From Halogeometricum sp. S1BR25-6 (GTDB taxonomy: Archaea > Halobacteriota > Halobacteria > Halobacteriales > Haloferacaceae), in the NCBI RefSeq assembly GCF_031624495.1, contig NZ_JAMQOP010000002.1, positions 310,001 to 374,000 on the forward strand: a stretch of 64,000 bases of DNA. The letters are read 5' to 3'. Shown here in pieces: positions 1 to 7,752 of the stretch. The notes under the pieces were generated by a model. The model was not told the origin of the DNA. It did no database searches and saw only the letters and a program-made list of their open reading frames with translations. Every line of letters starts with the position of its first letter. The stretch's first letter is position 1. The translations under genes were made by a program, and so were the position numbers.

Positions 1-147
1 ATGTGCAGCTTCGATGGCGAGTTCGTGTACCTCGTCGGTGATCTCGAGCCCAGATTCTACGGAGAGGGGCTCGGGGCGGAAATACGAATGAGGATGAGAC
101 GGTACGTATTCGCCCGGTGGCTCATGGGATGAATCCTCATTCTGCAT
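1..147 (-). CDS. Partial hypothetical protein (N-terminal 49 residues)
   Basis: An ATG-initiated frame on the minus strand starts at 147 and runs off the left window edge without a stop. The visible 49 residues are acidic and proline-rich (EPPGEYVPSHPHSY near residues 9-22), followed by a likely helical stretch ending ELAIEAAH. Haloarchaeal codon choice and acidity support coding. I do not recognise the family, and the length and function cannot be judged from this fragment. Confidence 0.5.
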   Translation of the reverse strand, partial: MQNEDSSHEPPGEYVPSHPHSYFRPEPLSVESGLEITDEVHELAIEAAH

Positions 148-693
148 AACGCGTACTCTTCGTACTATCGGATGGGACAAAGGTATTCTCGCGCGCGGGT
201 TTTTTGCTCAACTGGTGTTCTGGACGGACGACAGAAGCGTTTTATCCCCAATATTCTACAAACCCCATATACTCTAGTAATGATGGTTGTTCTGGAGGAA
301 GTTAACACAGAAGGGGAGAGGAGCAGTCCTGGCGATAGTAGTCAACGAACAACTCGCCCGATCTCGGGGTCAACATCGTTCAAGGAATGATGAAGCGGTC
401 ACGAGATACGATTTCGTCTTCGGTCTCTAATATGCGATTCGCGAGCGATCGAGAACACTTGAAACGTACTCTCCCCCCTCGATCCCGACCAAAATGTGGC
501 CCGAGCGAAGTCATCAGTGATGACCGCCACGATCATTGTCCTCAGGTTCTCAACGTTCTGGACGACGGCTATGACGTTTAACCCTCCATACTTGAATGAC
601 GCGTAGTAACAACCCCGGTACTCAGTGGTCTAACTTTCTAATCTGAAATTGTCCATCAGACGGGAGCTGAATCGGCTATCCGTGTATCCACAA

Positions 694-956
694 CGAATCA
701 CTCACTCTGGATACTCCGCTGATGGACACTGGTCTGTTGCCCCCCCAATCCCAACTGGTCAGCTGTCAACCAGACCACGTCGCCTCCCCCGAGGCGACGT
801 TCATCCTGCGACGACAGTTAGTCTGCCGTCGCTTACGTCTATTCCGACTACGCATCTCACTGCAACAGCGACGAGCGGAGAGTTCATACATGTTCCCTGT
901 TAACGTCCACTGTGGAAATCGTGTGCCAGCAGTGTAGCTGGTCAGTGAGTGATTCG
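694..956. mobile_element. MITE-like segment bounded by perfect 13-bp inverted repeats
   Basis: The sequence CGAATCACTCACT at 694-706 recurs as its exact reverse complement at 944-956, bounding a 263-bp stretch with no convincing gene. Inside are a perfect 10-bp-arm hairpin (777-800) and a GGTCTG/CAGACC pair (731-736 and 771-776). Terminal inverted repeats around a short non-coding core are typical of miniature inverted-repeat transposable elements. I could not see a clear target-site duplication, so it could also be a decayed insertion sequence or a chance pairing. Confidence 0.4.
777..800. repeat. Perfect hairpin, 10-bp arms and CCCC loop
   Basis: Arms ACGTCGCCTC (777-786) and GAGGCGACGT (791-800) are exact reverse complements separated by CCCC. 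It lies within the inverted-repeat-bounded segment and could be a terminator or a structural part of that element. Confidence 0.5.
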
Positions 957-1121
957 GGCGATCTGACGCCCTGTGAGTTCAACAGGCGGTCGATAGAGCA
1001 CTTCGTAGAGACGGGCCATTCAGTCTGTAGTACCGACCATCATCCGAGAGAAAGGGGCTATTAGCTCCGACTACCTGATTATTTATTTCCGACGGTGGGG
1101 TATCGCAGTAGACTGTAACTG

Positions 1122-1337
1122 CTATACTCGTTCGGGGTGTGCGTGACTGCAGTATGCACACTCGTAGACTCGGTGCGGTTTTCTGGCGCACTTCTCGTTT
1201 TCCGGCTTCACGTTGTCTCGCCGTATCACCGGCGTAATCGTCAGCGATATCTCGTGCTCGCGTTCCCCTCCGCAGTTCGAGCAGTGTCTGAGTACCATTC
1301 CATCCCGTTCCGACCATTCGAGGTTTTCTTTTGACAT
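1122..1337 (-). CDS. Small zinc beta-ribbon protein (DUF7835-like)
   Basis: This 71-residue protein carries two zinc-knuckle cysteine pairs, CSNC near residues 19-22 and CAYC near 60-63, spaced as in a zinc beta-ribbon. The middle segment (ENEKCARKPHRVYEC) matches the haloarchaeal pattern of short zinc-ribbon proteins that I believe are grouped as DUF7835, which are frequent in plasmids and integrated elements. The role is unknown; nucleic-acid or protein binding is likely. ATG is at 1335-1337. It is the first of three minus-strand regulatory-type genes (with 1423-1767 and 1869-2546). Confidence 0.65.
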   Translation of the reverse strand: MSKENLEWSERDGMVLRHCSNCGGEREHEISLTITPVIRRDNVKPENEKCARKPHRVYECAYCSHAHPERV

Positions 1338-1422
1338 CTTTATGCGGGGTTACTGCTGAGCGGTTGACCATCAGAAGCGATCGTTGGGAGAGACACGAAC
1401 GCCATACGCTGGATACGGTGCA

Positions 1423-1767
1423 TCAATCATCCACGGCCTCTGGAGCACGAACTGACCGACTGGATTCGTAATCAAATACCGCGTCTATCTTCTCGTCGCC
1501 GTTGTACTGGACGCTCTCGGCTCGATCATCGAAGTCGATAACACCGTAGTCAGCCAGTATCGGAAGGTGACGGTGGTGCAGGTCGATGGCGACGGCCTCT
1601 CTGTCCGGTGCCGACGACTGTCCCTCCCGTTCGGTTACGTAGTCGACGAGGTCGTCGAACGATGCAGTATCGTCGTCGCTGTTCCGAAAGTAGCCGAGGA
1701 TGTGCCGTCGACGTTCGTCTGCGAGGCACCGGAACACCGAATCAGAGGTGGGATCTTCCATCCGCAT
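1423..1767 (-). CDS. DUF7344-type winged-helix protein
   Basis: This 114-residue protein begins with the pattern SDSVFRCLADERRRHIL, the opening helix of the haloarchaeal DUF7344 winged-helix family of putative DNA-binding proteins. A later helix, HHRHLPILADYGVIDFDD, fits recognition helix plus wing. It probably binds DNA, but its target is unknown. ATG at 1767 and a second in-frame ATG at 1761 are both possible starts. It lies between the zinc-ribbon gene and the Bat-like regulator, same strand, with gaps of about 85-100 bp. Confidence 0.7.
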   Translation of the reverse strand: MRMEDPTSDSVFRCLADERRRHILGYFRNSDDDTASFDDLVDYVTEREGQSSAPDREAVAIDLHHRHLPILADYGVIDFDDRAESVQYNGDEKIDAVFDYESSRSVRAPEAVDD

Positions 1768-1868
1768 CGTTCATCTCTGGTTCACTCGTCCGGTTCAACT
1801 ACCTGCTTGACATATCTTCTCTGCCTCTCCCTACCGGATATGGAAAGCCATTTTAAGTAGAACTGATA

Positions 1869-2546
1869 TCACGACTCGTTGGTCGACTCGAAATTCTCAG
1901 CGACGAGACCAATCAACGACTTTCGGAGGACTGTCTCGGCTCCACGCCGGACACGCTCGGAGGTGGCTTGCCTGCTGATGCCCAATTGATCGGCGATCTC
2001 GTCGAGTTTTATTTCTCGGGGGACCGAGAAGTAGCCCTCTTGGACGGCCATCGTCAACGCCTCTCGCTGTTCGGGCGTGAGACCGAAGCCGTATTCGGTT
2101 CGGGAGGCTTCGTCGGGGGCGTACACGCGGTCGATGTGAACGGGGTAGTTGTGGGCCTGATAGAACTGGTGGAACCGCGTCAGGTCGGCGTGGCTCCGGA
2201 AGCGAACGGTGAACGACCACTCGGAATTACCGTGGGCGTCCATGATCGCCCCGTTGTGCTCGCTGAGACCGTTCAGGAACGTTTCCTTGTCCGTCTCCCA
2301 CTCGACGTAGTAGAGGACGCTCCCGCCGAGTCGCGTGACGGCCTCGAGGTGTTTGACCACCTCGCTGTCTCGAAGGTGTTGTTCGAACTGCTCGAACTCC
2401 TCTCCCGTCGCCCACAGGAAGGGGATACGGGATTCTCTGAGGGGGACGAGACGTTCGAGTTGGACCCGGACGTTCGGGTCCCCGCTCGTTGCCCGTCCGA
2501 ACGGGAACGAATTCGAGGGAAGCGTAAACTCAAGTACGACGCTCAT
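1869..2546 (-). CDS. Bat-type HTH-10 transcriptional regulator
   Basis: The 225-residue protein has an N-terminal Bat-associated sensor-like domain (about residues 1-150) and a C-terminal HTH_10 domain beginning near GFGLTPEQREAL, with helices LDEIADQLGISRQATSERV. This is the layout of haloarchaeal bacterio-opsin-activator-like regulators. No PAS or GAF domain is fused, so it is a short member. A purine-rich GGAGGA at 2556-2561, about 10 nt before ATG 2546, supports the start. A 15-bp palindrome at 2583-2597 is a candidate autoregulatory site. The target genes are unknown. Confidence 0.85.
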   Translation of the reverse strand: MSVVLEFTLPSNSFPFGRATSGDPNVRVQLERLVPLRESRIPFLWATGEEFEQFEQHLRDSEVVKHLEAVTRLGGSVLYYVEWETDKETFLNGLSEHNGAIMDAHGNSEWSFTVRFRSHADLTRFHQFYQAHNYPVHIDRVYAPDEASRTEYGFGLTPEQREALTMAVQEGYFSVPREIKLDEIADQLGISRQATSERVRRGAETVLRKSLIGLVAENFESTNES

Positions 2547-3234
2547 TGGGGCTTTTCCTCCGGGCAGTGAATGGGTGATGGACGGACAGGCTGTCCGACG
2601 ATCGAGAGATACTGTTTGTTCTCTGAGTTGGATACGTGGGTACTGTCATACGTGACTGATGATGGTGCGGAACTAACATGCTGAATGATATGTTCCGCGT
2701 GACTGCCACGCGAGGAGAACGAGGAGACTGCCTCCTTGACCGGGTATCCCGGCTCAACGGCCCCTTCATCTTAGGGACGCGAACACAGAGTGCGGTAGTT
2801 CCGTTACTCAGATCTTCGTAACAGAGCCGGATAACGGTTTGGCTGAGTTACTTCGATCGGTATAGAGAATAGAGCTGTCACAGTTCCAAAGGGTGACGAG
2901 TTCTGCTCAATGTGTCATGATAGACCGAACCTCTAATCAATTCGTACGCGCTACTGAACAGCTGATTCGACAGAGATGATGTGGAACGCATCCCGTACTA
3001 ATCCCACCACAGATTGGTCTGCGCAGAGGAGGAATTCTCGTGACGGCTGTCTCGAAGATGCTCAATGGGCGCCGACGAGGAACTCTGGTTCGACATCACT
3101 GATCCGTATCCGGGAGACACCTCTCGGGGAAATGTCGCATGCACCCCGAGACTGAGGAAACTACTGTCGAGGCTCACTCGTAATCCCTCGGACGTACAGT
3201 CGATAGCTAATTGAAATCGAAGTTATCAGATCGC
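2547..3234. other. Non-coding stretch of about 690 bp
   Basis: No open frame here has haloarchaeal amino-acid composition. The stretch holds the RBS and a perfect palindrome upstream of the Bat-like gene and otherwise shows nothing I can name. Confidence 0.5.
2583..2597. promoter_or_regulatory. Operator-like palindrome upstream of Bat-type regulator
   Basis: CGGACAG-G-CTGTCCG is a perfect 7+1+7 palindrome 37-51 bp upstream of the start codon at 2546. Its position in a promoter region and its symmetry suggest a dimeric regulator site. This is inference; only the symmetry is directly seen. Confidence 0.4.
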
Positions 3235-3456
3235 TCAGCACTCGGAAGAAGTCGACCGGAACTCGTCGATATGGTCGTAGTAGTACGCGAGAGCGGTGTG
3301 GATATCACCAAGACTGAGGTAGGGGTACAACTGCGTGATTTCGTCGGGATCGTAGCCACAATGCACGTGGGCGATCGCGATGTCCTTCACTCGCACCCCC
3401 GTGCCTTCCATTGTCGGTGCGCCATTGCTGTGTTCTGGGTCCTGTACGATGCTCAT
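3235..3456 (-). CDS. DUF433-family antitoxin-like protein
   Basis: The 73-residue protein has the DUF433 pattern: MEGTGVRVKDIA (the GTR-type motif), then GYDPDEI, then YPYLSLGDIHTALAYYYDH. DUF433 proteins are small helical proteins often encoded beside DUF5615 PIN-like toxins. The ATG at 3456 gives the standard N-terminus (MSIVQDPE); an upstream in-frame ATG at 3489 would add 11 atypical residues. No intact toxin gene is next to it. A 47-bp segment upstream (3501-3547) resembles the C-terminal coding part of such a toxin but contains a stop, so this may be an orphan antitoxin. Confidence 0.75.
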   Translation of the reverse strand: MSIVQDPEHSNGAPTMEGTGVRVKDIAIAHVHCGYDPDEITQLYPYLSLGDIHTALAYYYDHIDEFRSTSSEC

Positions 3457-3500
3457 GTGGCGAAGAGGAGAGACGTTGACTTGAAGCACGGGGTCACTGA

Positions 3501-3547
3501 GGACTTGCTCTCAGTGCAATTCGACGAAACTCTCGTCGGCCGAGATC
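3501..3547. repeat. 47-bp direct repeat, copy 1
   Basis: This segment matches 4071-4117 at 42 of 47 positions in the same orientation. Read on the minus strand it encodes ISADESFVELH followed by a stop and EQV, compared with ISTDERFVGLHWEQV in the other copy. Both look like the LISTDxxFV end of a DUF5615/PIN-like toxin, so the repeat is probably what remains of two related toxin genes. Confidence 0.5.
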
Positions 3548-3667
3548 TGGTTATTATCGGAAGACGTTTCGCCGAGAGTGGTCAATGAAAAGCCCGCTCA
3601 ATCACTATTCAGGATTACTGAATCAGCGAACGGTATGAGGAGTAGTGAGGTGATCATGGGGGTGAAT

Positions 3668-3961
3668 TCAGCTCTCTGTATCGTCTTCCCGGGACTCGTT
3701 TATGTCTGAGAGCTCCTCGAACAGTTTGTTGGCTTCCTCTTGGCGACGGGCGAGGCCGTAGCTCGTGGCTTCGCGACTCCGCTGGGCAGCATTCACGAAC
3801 TCGTCGATGTCGCCCTCGTAGGTACCGATACTGTGTCGCCAGTCCGATGTCACCTCCGCTATAATTCGCTTGACGGCGTCGCTGAAGCTCTCATCGTCTC
3901 GCCTCTCCGCTTTGAGGAGGTCGTACGCCTCGTCATCGAGCTCGATCCTATTCGTCCCCAT
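3668..3961 (-). CDS. VapB-family antitoxin (DUF217 type)
   Basis: Starting at ATG 3961 gives MGTNRIELDDEAYDLLKAE, the standard opening of archaeal VapB antitoxins, followed by ESFSDAVKRII. The 97-residue length fits. An upstream in-frame ATG at 3991 would add 10 atypical residues. VapB proteins bind and silence PIN-domain VapC ribonucleases and repress their own operon. No vapC follows within the next several hundred bases, so it seems to be an orphan. The gene lies just downstream of a toxin-like pseudogene fragment (4020-4218). Confidence 0.8.
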   Translation of the reverse strand: MGTNRIELDDEAYDLLKAERRDDESFSDAVKRIIAEVTSDWRHSIGTYEGDIDEFVNAAQRSREATSYGLARRQEEANKLFEELSDINESREDDTES

Positions 3962-4019
3962 GGTAGTGGATAAATTGTGATGGTATACCAAAATAGAATC
4001 GGCGACGCGGTTTTTGAGT

Positions 4020-4218
4020 CTACGAGATCAACCCGAACGATATCGTCTTCCTGATTGTGGATTAAATGGGGGACTTGCTCCCAGTGCAATCCGACGAATC
4101 TCTCGTCGGTTGAGATCAGCACTGCTCCGTGTGAATTCTCGCGCGCGCTATTTTCCCGATGTCGAGTTGTTGATCGGGCGATAGCAGGCTCGTAGCTGTG
4201 GAATTTTACCCGCTCCAT
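4020..4218 (-). pseudogene. Fragment resembling a DUF5615/PIN-like toxin C-terminus
   Basis: An ATG-started frame from 4218 reads ARENSHGAVLISTDERFVGLHWEQVPHL when pieced together from residues about 26-50. The motif (A)REnxxxVLISTDxxFV is what I would expect of the second acidic cluster of DUF5615 PIN-like toxins. The N-terminal catalytic half is missing, and the frame continues into unrelated-looking sequence overlapping vapB. It may be the wreck of a toxin gene. The 47-bp core is duplicated at 3501-3547. Confidence 0.4.
4071..4117. repeat. 47-bp direct repeat, copy 2
   Basis: Same-orientation partner of 3501-3547 (five mismatches). In both places the repeat sits on the 5' side of an antitoxin-like gene on the minus strand, which suggests duplication of a toxin-antitoxin unit followed by decay. 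Confidence 0.5.
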
Positions 4219-4527
4219 ATACTCTATCAGAGGAGTTGTCTACGACGGAGTTGCTCATGTGGGGTTGCTGCCGAAGGAGATGGTTCGAGTTGTGTCTCTA
4301 TTCTCCGTGGTAGAGGTGATGGATACTAACTGGTTTCCTGAGCGGATGTCTTGCGTGTTCTCACTCCCCCCTCTTCTGTGATAACTTTCCTCTGATGTTA
4401 CAGACAGTACTTCGCTGTCCCAGTTGTCTCCAATGGGAAACCTCCCAAGTCGAGAGGATGAACTATCAGACAACCAGTGACTCGGCGCCAACAGATCCGC
4501 ATCAGTCGGCGCAGACAGGGCCGGCTT
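4219..4527. other. Non-coding stretch of about 300 bp
   Basis: I see no supportable gene here. A minus-strand open frame at 4255-4491 is serine-rich and lacks any recognisable pattern or promoter. Confidence 0.4.
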
Positions 4528-5577
4528 CTACAGTGATAGAGTCGAGTCGGAGACGACCACTTCGCTCGTTTCGACGTCACCGTCGCGCCCCTTCGTATCT
4601 GGTTCGAGCTCGAATCGAACAACGTTGCCAGCTCCGATATCAGTCTCGTTTGTTCGTTCCCACCCAATCACCTCTCCAGCTGGATTATAGACCTTCGCGA
4701 CCACTTCGACATAGTCAAGCGATCCGTCTCGCTGGTTCTGAACCTGCCCTCGAACGAGTACTTGGGACTCTGACGACCGAAGTTCAACACCGGACAATGT
4801 TACTCCGTCCGGGTCCAACGTAGTGGCCAGAGCCACGTTTCCAACGCTCACCTCGAAGTCGTCGATCACGCTGTAGTCGTCGACATCAATCGATGGGTCG
4901 ATACGCGCAGACCATGTCTCGCCCACACCGAGAGTCTGGACGTAGCCCTCACTGGAAGCAAGGTATTCGCCGGCATCGTTGAGCCAGTCCACAGTGACCG
5001 GGAGTCGTTTGGTGGGAGATTCGCCGTCGTTCGTCACGAGCACGCCGGCCATCGGTCTCGTCTCATATCCCGTGTCGACCTCGACTAGACTCGTCTCACC
5101 GATTGTAATGTCTGGCTGGGGGACGACGACGTCGTACGACCATTCAGTGTCGTAGTCGACTAATCGGAATTGGAGCTGATACGCTTGATCGAAGCTGACG
5201 TCGTCCGACGTGAACTTTCCTGTCTCACCGGGGGCGACGTCTTCGATCTGGAAGGAGCCGATTTCCTCCCAGCGAGTCGCGTCGGCGGTGCTGAGCTCAA
5301 CGGTCGTCTCGAAGGTTCCTGCTTGATCGCCTGTGTTTCGGATGCGAACGGTGAAGTTGTGTTCCTCACCCGCTTGGACCTGGTCGGGAGCATCGACACC
5401 GATGACCTCGAATGACGCAGATCCTCCTTCTGATGCCTGGGTCGAGGTAGACTCTTCCTGGGTCGTCTCCGTGTTCTCATTACCCTCGGTGGCACCATCC
5501 GAGTTGTTCGTGCCACCCGCGCATCCTGATATGCTAATAATACCCACAGTTAGAGCCAGATAGCTTCGACGTCGCAT
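4528..5577 (-). CDS. Secreted lipoprotein with FxLYD-like beta domains
   Basis: The 349-residue protein starts with MRRRSYLALTVG and a lipobox ISGC (cysteine near residue 19), so it is probably a lipid-anchored cell-surface protein. A threonine/glutamate-rich linker (about 20-50) leads to a CARDB-like beta domain (FTVRIRNTGDQAGTF) and a C-terminal domain resembling FxLYD (VRGQVQNQRDGSLDYVEVVAKVYNPAGEVI). Such domains are common in haloarchaeal surface proteins. Substrate and partners are unknown. A TTAATC element about 26 nt before ATG 5577 fits a leaderless start. Confidence 0.75.
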   Translation of the reverse strand: MRRRSYLALTVGIISISGCAGGTNNSDGATEGNENTETTQEESTSTQASEGGSASFEVIGVDAPDQVQAGEEHNFTVRIRNTGDQAGTFETTVELSTADATRWEEIGSFQIEDVAPGETGKFTSDDVSFDQAYQLQFRLVDYDTEWSYDVVVPQPDITIGETSLVEVDTGYETRPMAGVLVTNDGESPTKRLPVTVDWLNDAGEYLASSEGYVQTLGVGETWSARIDPSIDVDDYSVIDDFEVSVGNVALATTLDPDGVTLSGVELRSSESQVLVRGQVQNQRDGSLDYVEVVAKVYNPAGEVIGWERTNETDIGAGNVVRFELEPDTKGRDGDVETSEVVVSDSTLSL

Positions 5578-5976
5578 TCATGAACCGAAGAAGTGTCATC
5601 TGATTAACTTTGGTGTTCCAACAATAGGATGTGTGCGCACAGGTGAATCCTGAGACTGATGGAACTGAACACTCAACGATCGGCTCACAGAACACCAGAT
5701 TTCTCGGTGGTGGGAGTCCACCAAGCTCCGTGTGTTCCGATTAGTTCAGTGGATGTGGGCACGAAACAACTCTTCAGTAGAGTCGTACGCCTTGAGTGGC
5801 TGATTTATCTCACCTCTCGTACCGTCATCTGGACACCACTGATAGTATGTCAGTATAAGGTTTCCAGTCCTTATCTACACGTCGCAGCGACCGCCTTTCG
5901 AAACACTTCCCATTCCTCAGACAATATTTGATATCGTTAAAAAGATTGAATATTTCACACCTCCTGAGAGTTCTGT
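5578..5976. other. Intergenic promoter region, divergent genes
   Basis: About 400 bp between the divergently transcribed lipoprotein and the 5977 gene. The right end is AT-rich (TTAAAAAGATTGAATATTT at about 5937-5955), fitting a promoter about 27 nt before ATG 5977. Nothing else recognisable is seen. Confidence 0.4.
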
Positions 5977-6579
5977 ATGGATCCCTACGAGGAAATAACG
6001 CTCTGGTTTACAATCGAAGACGATTACGAGGTTGAACTCCCCGAAACGGGAGACACGAAGCCAGCAGTGAGAATGGGAGATCTCGGGTTGTTCTTTTTCA
6101 AATATGCCGGCCTCGTCGGTGCAGCGGACGAGATGCTCTCAGGGAATGAAGAGATGGAATCGTATGTATTTGAGGTTCTCCAGCAGATTACGCCAGGGGA
6201 GATTACAGAATTTCAAGTGCCGGATGACTTTGAAGAGAAACTCCATGAGTGGGGTGTCATTGATGCATTCAGAGGCCGACCCGAGAGTTTCGCTACTTCT
6301 GCTTCCATGAGCCTCCAGTATCTCAACAAGCCAAATTTCATCGATTGTGGTGCCCTGACTGGTCCGATTGCCATTCTTATTTTCTCCCTACTCCTGAAAA
6401 ACGTGGGTGGGGGCAACATAACGGAGACGACGTTAATTGAGCGGGATACCAAGGGGAACGTCACGAAGACCGAAACCCGAAAACGGGGTATCTGGTTGGG
6501 GAAAGAAGAAGAGACTCCACCTCTTTCGGACCTCCTCGCAGTGATCAATGAACTGTCGGGAGGAGACATCTGCGAGTAG
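5977..6579 (+). CDS. Hypothetical protein, possible membrane-associated
   Basis: I do not recognise this 200-residue protein. It begins with an acidic segment (MDPYEEITLWFTIEDDYEVELPE when read in parts) and has one hydrophobic stretch near residues 129-143 (GPIAILIFSLLLKNVGGG), then a charged segment with a repeated-threonine patch ending at ELSGGDICE. Codon use is lower in GC than the core genes, as for its neighbours. An AT-rich promoter lies just upstream. It might sit on the membrane by the single hydrophobic segment; function cannot be assigned. Confidence 0.6.
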   Translation: MDPYEEITLWFTIEDDYEVELPETGDTKPAVRMGDLGLFFFKYAGLVGAADEMLSGNEEMESYVFEVLQQITPGEITEFQVPDDFEEKLHEWGVIDAFRGRPESFATSASMSLQYLNKPNFIDCGALTGPIAILIFSLLLKNVGGGNITETTLIERDTKGNVTKTETRKRGIWLGKEEETPPLSDLLAVINELSGGDICE

Positions 6580-6709
6580 CACCGACAAGGCATTAACCTC
6601 CACTGAGCGAACGGGCTCTTCGGGTTACGGGGCTCCACCCTCACCCGTGACACAACTCCAGCGGAAAACCCACAGAGAATGCTCGTCTTGCCACAGCCAA
6701 CAGTGCCAT

Positions 6710-6727
6710 CCAACGGACATCCGTTGG
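6710..6727. repeat. Perfect inverted repeat in leader of the RNase H-like unit
   Basis: CCAACGGA-CA-TCCGTTGG is an 8-bp perfect inverted repeat about 90 bp upstream of ATG 6818. A second pair, ACTACT (6752-6757) and AGTAGT (6763-6768), follows. These could be an operator or leader hairpins for the 6818-7385 gene pair. Confidence 0.4.
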
Positions 6728-6817
6728 TTCCTGGTTAAGTACAGCGCCGTGACTACTAATTGAGTAGTGGGAGTCGGTACGGCCACACCGAGCAGTACCT
6801 GCGCTCCCACAGTCAAT

Positions 6818-6961
6818 ATGTCTGATCCGAAATTTAGCACCATCCATATCCAACGAACAGATCTTCAGGATCTCGATGACTACGCCAAGAGGGAGTTCGG
6901 GACCACTGATATCCCGTACCGCGTGATCGTCCAGCACCTCCTCGCCGAACATGTGGAGTAA
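6818..6961 (+). CDS. Small RHH-like protein overlapping RNase H-like gene
   Basis: This 47-residue protein reads MSDPKFSTIHIQRTDLQDL then DDYAKREF and TTDIPYRVIVQHLLAEHVE. A short beta-like segment followed by two helices resembles ribbon-helix-helix antitoxins and repressors, though similarity is only by pattern. The end overlaps the start of the RNase H-like gene at 6951 by 11 bp, so the two are very likely cotranscribed and translationally coupled. ATG 6818 is preferred over an upstream frame start because the RHH-like part begins here. Confidence 0.5.
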   Translation: MSDPKFSTIHIQRTDLQDLDDYAKREFGTTDIPYRVIVQHLLAEHVE

Positions 6962-7385
6962 ATTCTGGTCCACGGCAGAGGAACCGGCGTACGATGTCAC
7001 TCTCAACTTCGCTGGAGCCTGCCGGGATAATTCGGGCCCCAGCTCGTATGGACTCGTACTCCAACGCTCGGGGGAGAGAACTACGTATTCTGGTGAGCTC
7101 GGAGTCTCAACGAGTAGCGGGGCAGAGTTCCGAGCACTGATTTTCGGATTGAAGAAGGTGCTCGTCGGGGGTGCATCACATCTCCAGGTGCGAGGCAGCT
7201 CCGAGGTTGTTCTGAGGCCACTCCAGGGAGAGTACCAGATGCCAGACGGTCCTCTCTGGAGAGATTACTACTGCGCGAACTGGCTCATTCGACAGCTCGA
7301 CGACGTTGAGATCACCTGCGTTCCTGCTCATCTCAACAGGGAGGCGACGAGACTAGCCGAAGATGCGCTAGACGATCACTTCTAA
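6951..7385 (+). CDS. RNase H-fold protein with degenerate active site
   Basis: The 144-residue protein aligns to RNase HI along its whole length: FAGACRDNSGPSSYGLVL (first strand), GAEFRAL (helix A), RGSSEVVLRPLQGEY, and VPAHLNREATRLAEDAL (last helix). Compared with the intact paralogue at 8603, the first catalytic Asp is Ala21, the second is Ser83 and the last is Thr134; only Glu59 of the DEDD set is kept. It should therefore lack hydrolase activity but may still bind RNA/DNA hybrids. It is coupled to the small 6818 gene. Decay is unlikely to explain this, because the frame and fold motifs are otherwise intact. Confidence 0.7.
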   Translation: MWSKFWSTAEEPAYDVTLNFAGACRDNSGPSSYGLVLQRSGERTTYSGELGVSTSSGAEFRALIFGLKKVLVGGASHLQVRGSSEVVLRPLQGEYQMPDGPLWRDYYCANWLIRQLDDVEITCVPAHLNREATRLAEDALDDHF

Positions 7386-7752
7386 ATGACACAATTAACT
7401 CCTTGCTTCGGATAGATAGAGTCACAATTCTTCTGTTCGGGAGTATTGGCGGGGAAATGATGTTGACCTGCAGTGTTTCTGAATCAACTGGACGCTATCT
7501 GTCTTCTGTGTAGTCAGATTCGTCACTCCCATCCTCTGCTTGATTTGATGAGTAATCGTGCTGAGTCTCTTTTTTTATACAGCAACTTTTTCAGGGACGA
7601 ATGTCCCGGTAGTACCTCTCCGAGAAAATATGAGTATCTGCTGCTACGATTTTGCCCATGGGTTTCCACGGAGAACCTCTGTAAAGTCGCATATATACTC
7701 GGTTAACGCAGAGGGAGAGAAACGTGCTCACGTTAACTAACGCGGGCCCAAT
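7386..7752. other. AT-richer non-coding stretch
   Basis: About 370 bp without a convincing gene. A plus-strand open frame at 7473-7706 is cysteine- and leucine-rich, unlike haloarchaeal proteins, and is rejected. No repeat was noticed. Confidence 0.4.

Larger units (their letters stand above)
148..1121. other. Gene-poor stretch with inverted-repeat element
   Basis: No convincing gene lies here. Short open frames in this stretch have arginine/serine/proline-rich translations typical of chance frames and lack plausible starts. The stretch contains a 13-bp inverted repeat pair (694-706 and 944-956) and a strong hairpin (777-800), annotated separately. It looks like mobile-element debris. Confidence 0.5.

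Noticed and set aside
172-581. Two short plus-strand open frames near the left edge
   Set aside because: No family pattern, no plausible promoter, and composition unlike haloarchaeal proteins.
649-937. Overlapping short open frames inside the inverted-repeat segment
   Set aside because: Serine/threonine/proline-rich frames on mobile-element debris with no coding support.
4255-4491. 78-codon minus-strand open frame
   Set aside because: Serine-rich, no motif, weak start context; not supportable as a gene.
7473-7740. Two plus-strand open frames between the RNase H-like gene and 7753
   Set aside because: Cysteine/leucine-rich residues in AT-rich DNA; not haloarchaeal in composition.
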